Positions 5,669 through 6,362 of a stretch of 6,362 nucleotides of DNA are shown piece after piece. Under the pieces are notes generated by a model. That model saw nothing but the letters and a program-made list of their open reading frames with translations, was not told where the DNA came from and made no database searches. This stretch comes from Bacteroidales bacterium (GTDB lineage Bacteria; Bacteroidota; Bacteroidia; Bacteroidales; NBLH01), in contig JALSLF010000598.1 in assembly GCA_026988445.1 (NCBI GenBank), forward strand, positions 1 through 6,362, written 5' to 3'. Position 1 is the stretch's first letter, and the number at the start of each line of letters is the position of its first letter. A program made the position numbers and the translations under genes.

Positions 5669-6058
5669 CTAACTTTTAAACCAACGCAGTGCTTCTTCAA
5701 GACTGCCAAATTGTTTAATTCTTTTAGCAACTTCAATATCCTGATTGATATGTGCTATATGTCTTTGCATATAGACATCACCTGATACAATTGCTGCAAT
5801 TTTCTCCAAACCCAAATCAAACAATTTCGGAATAATTTCAGATTGCAACCATTTTCTGTCAGAAGGGGCAATTAAATGAAGTTTACGAATATCTGCAAGA
5901 TAATACTTCACTTCTGTCTTTTTCACTAAATCCATAATGCGATTATACACATAATGATACATATCACTGGTCGCATTATCTTTCCAAACTAATTTTAAGA
6001 TACCGTTTTCCGGTTCAAAAGTCAGTTGTGCATACTCTGTTTCTAAAATTGGTGTCAT
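5669..6058 (-). CDS. SpoIIAA/STAS-like small protein, function unknown
   Basis: A 129-residue soluble protein without signal peptide or membrane segment. The pattern is an N-terminal strand pair (YAQLTFEPENGILKLVWKD, 9-27), a helix (YVYNRIMDLVKK, 36-47), a strand with YYLADIRKL (52-60), then SDRKWLQSEIIPKLFDLGLEKIAAIV (66-91) and a closing FGSLEEALRWF (117-127). This order and the closing [SG]LEEALxWL signature fit the SpoIIAA-like/STAS-SEC14 family of small proteins seen in many Bacteroidota, which I recall as 120-150 residues long. No phosphorylatable serine of the anti-sigma-antagonist type can be picked out with confidence, so partner-switching regulation is only a possibility. It is convergent with citF and divergent from the gene starting at 6352. 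The ATG at 6058-6056 is taken as start; the upstream bases are AT-rich and non-coding. Confidence 0.8.
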   Translation of the reverse strand: MTPILETEYAQLTFEPENGILKLVWKDNATSDMYHYVYNRIMDLVKKTEVKYYLADIRKLHLIAPSDRKWLQSEIIPKLFDLGLEKIAAIVSGDVYMQRHIAHINQDIEVAKRIKQFGSLEEALRWFKS

Positions 6059-6096
6059 TTCCTTATTGTTAATTTTATCTTATCTGAATTTTAATT

Positions 6097-6133
6097 CAAA
6101 ATTAAGAAAAAAAAGCTAATTTATTGCAGCAAA
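6097..6133 (-). promoter_or_regulatory. Weak candidate promoter for the minus-strand gene
   Basis: Read on the minus strand, TAATTTTG (6104-6097) is an exact TAnnTTTG match, 38 bases before the start codon. A TTTG at 6133-6130 is the nearest -33 candidate, but the spacing of 25 bases is slightly beyond the usual 17-23. The region is very AT-rich, so a chance match is likely enough to keep confidence low. Confidence 0.3.
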
Positions 6134-6286
6134 ATGGATACTTATCACAAAAAACAATTTGTTTATCAAAAAATCATAAAATAACTATAAAAAAGTATTC
6201 GGACAAGTGTTTTCTTGAGCTTTTCGTATTCATTTGTACAATAAGTAATTGCAAAGAAATAGAACAACAATTAAGATTAGCGGCTG
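6105..6286. other. AT-rich divergent intergenic region
   Basis: I see no gene here. This is the regulatory space between two divergently transcribed genes. It contains a small palindrome, AAACAA-T-TTGTTT (6152-6164), and two TTATCA copies flanking it (6142-6147 and 6163-6168), which could be a protein-binding site. No known operator consensus is recognisable. Confidence 0.3.
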
Positions 6287-6317
6287 TTTGATTTTCGGAG
6301 CAATTAATGTATCTTTG
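6287..6317 (+). promoter_or_regulatory. Bacteroidota-type promoter for the gene at the right edge
   Basis: TTTG (6287-6290), a 19-base spacer and TATCTTTG (6310-6317) match both consensus boxes exactly with ideal spacing, and the -7 box is followed by C as is common. Transcription would start a few bases later, near 6323, leaving an A-rich leader of about 30 bases before the ATG at 6352. This is the best promoter in the window and a main reason for assigning the sequence to the Bacteroidota. Confidence 0.65.
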
Positions 6318-6351
6318 CAATCAATTGTTAAAAAATCTTAAAATTTCCAAA

Positions 6352-6362
6352 ATGAATGAAAT
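6352..6362 (+). CDS. Start of a gene cut by the window edge
   Basis: Only ATG AAT GAA and two further bases are present (Met-Asn-Glu). The call rests on the strong promoter 35 bases upstream and the A-rich leader, not on protein similarity. A second ATG at 6356, in another frame, cannot be ruled out as the true start. Product unknown. Confidence 0.4.

Overview
The window is AT-rich and reads as a chromosomal segment of a member of the Bacteroidota, probably an anaerobic Bacteroidales-type organism. The evidence is promoter-like elements of the TTTG / TAnnTTTG type (clearest at 6287-6317), A-rich leaders without clear Shine-Dalgarno sequences, and a tryptophanase whose opening (MELPFAE) and body resemble, from memory, those of Bacteroides. 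I see no transposase, integrase, CRISPR array, tRNA or rRNA. The genes look intact, and nothing suggests recent transfer.

Layout: positions 1-201 hold a possible 23-codon, tyrosine-rich small ORF (48-119) and a GC hairpin with a T-run (135-165) upstream of tnaA. tnaA (202-1578) encodes a full-length PLP-dependent tryptophanase. A long non-coding gap (1579-1962) starts with a strong hairpin terminator and ends in a very A-rich leader. A 193-residue protein of unknown function follows (1963-2544); its C-terminal half recalls V4R-like small-molecule-binding domains. Next come two citrate-lyase-family genes in tandem: a fusion of the acyl-carrier (gamma, CitD) and lyase (beta, CitE) subunits (2691-3914), and the alpha subunit CitF (3985-5532). 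A 17-bp perfect inverted repeat (5620-5662) separates them from a convergent minus-strand gene for a small SpoIIAA/STAS-like protein (5669-6058). The window ends with a well-formed promoter and the first codons of another plus-strand gene (6352 onward).

Function: tnaA would split tryptophan into indole, pyruvate and ammonia. The lyase genes would split citrate, or possibly a related acid such as citramalate, into acetate and a keto acid. Both activities suit fermentative catabolism of amino and organic acids, but no sequence link ties tnaA to the lyase genes. The prosthetic-group and activation genes of classical citrate lyase (citC, citX, citG) are absent from the window.

Most worth a second look: the small ORF plus hairpin ahead of tnaA, which could be an attenuation leader or simply the 3' end of an upstream gene; the CitD-CitE fusion with a shifted candidate attachment serine; the divergent C-terminal motif of CitF; and the V4R-like protein that seems to lack most of the expected cysteines. 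I found no clear evidence of a wholly new system.
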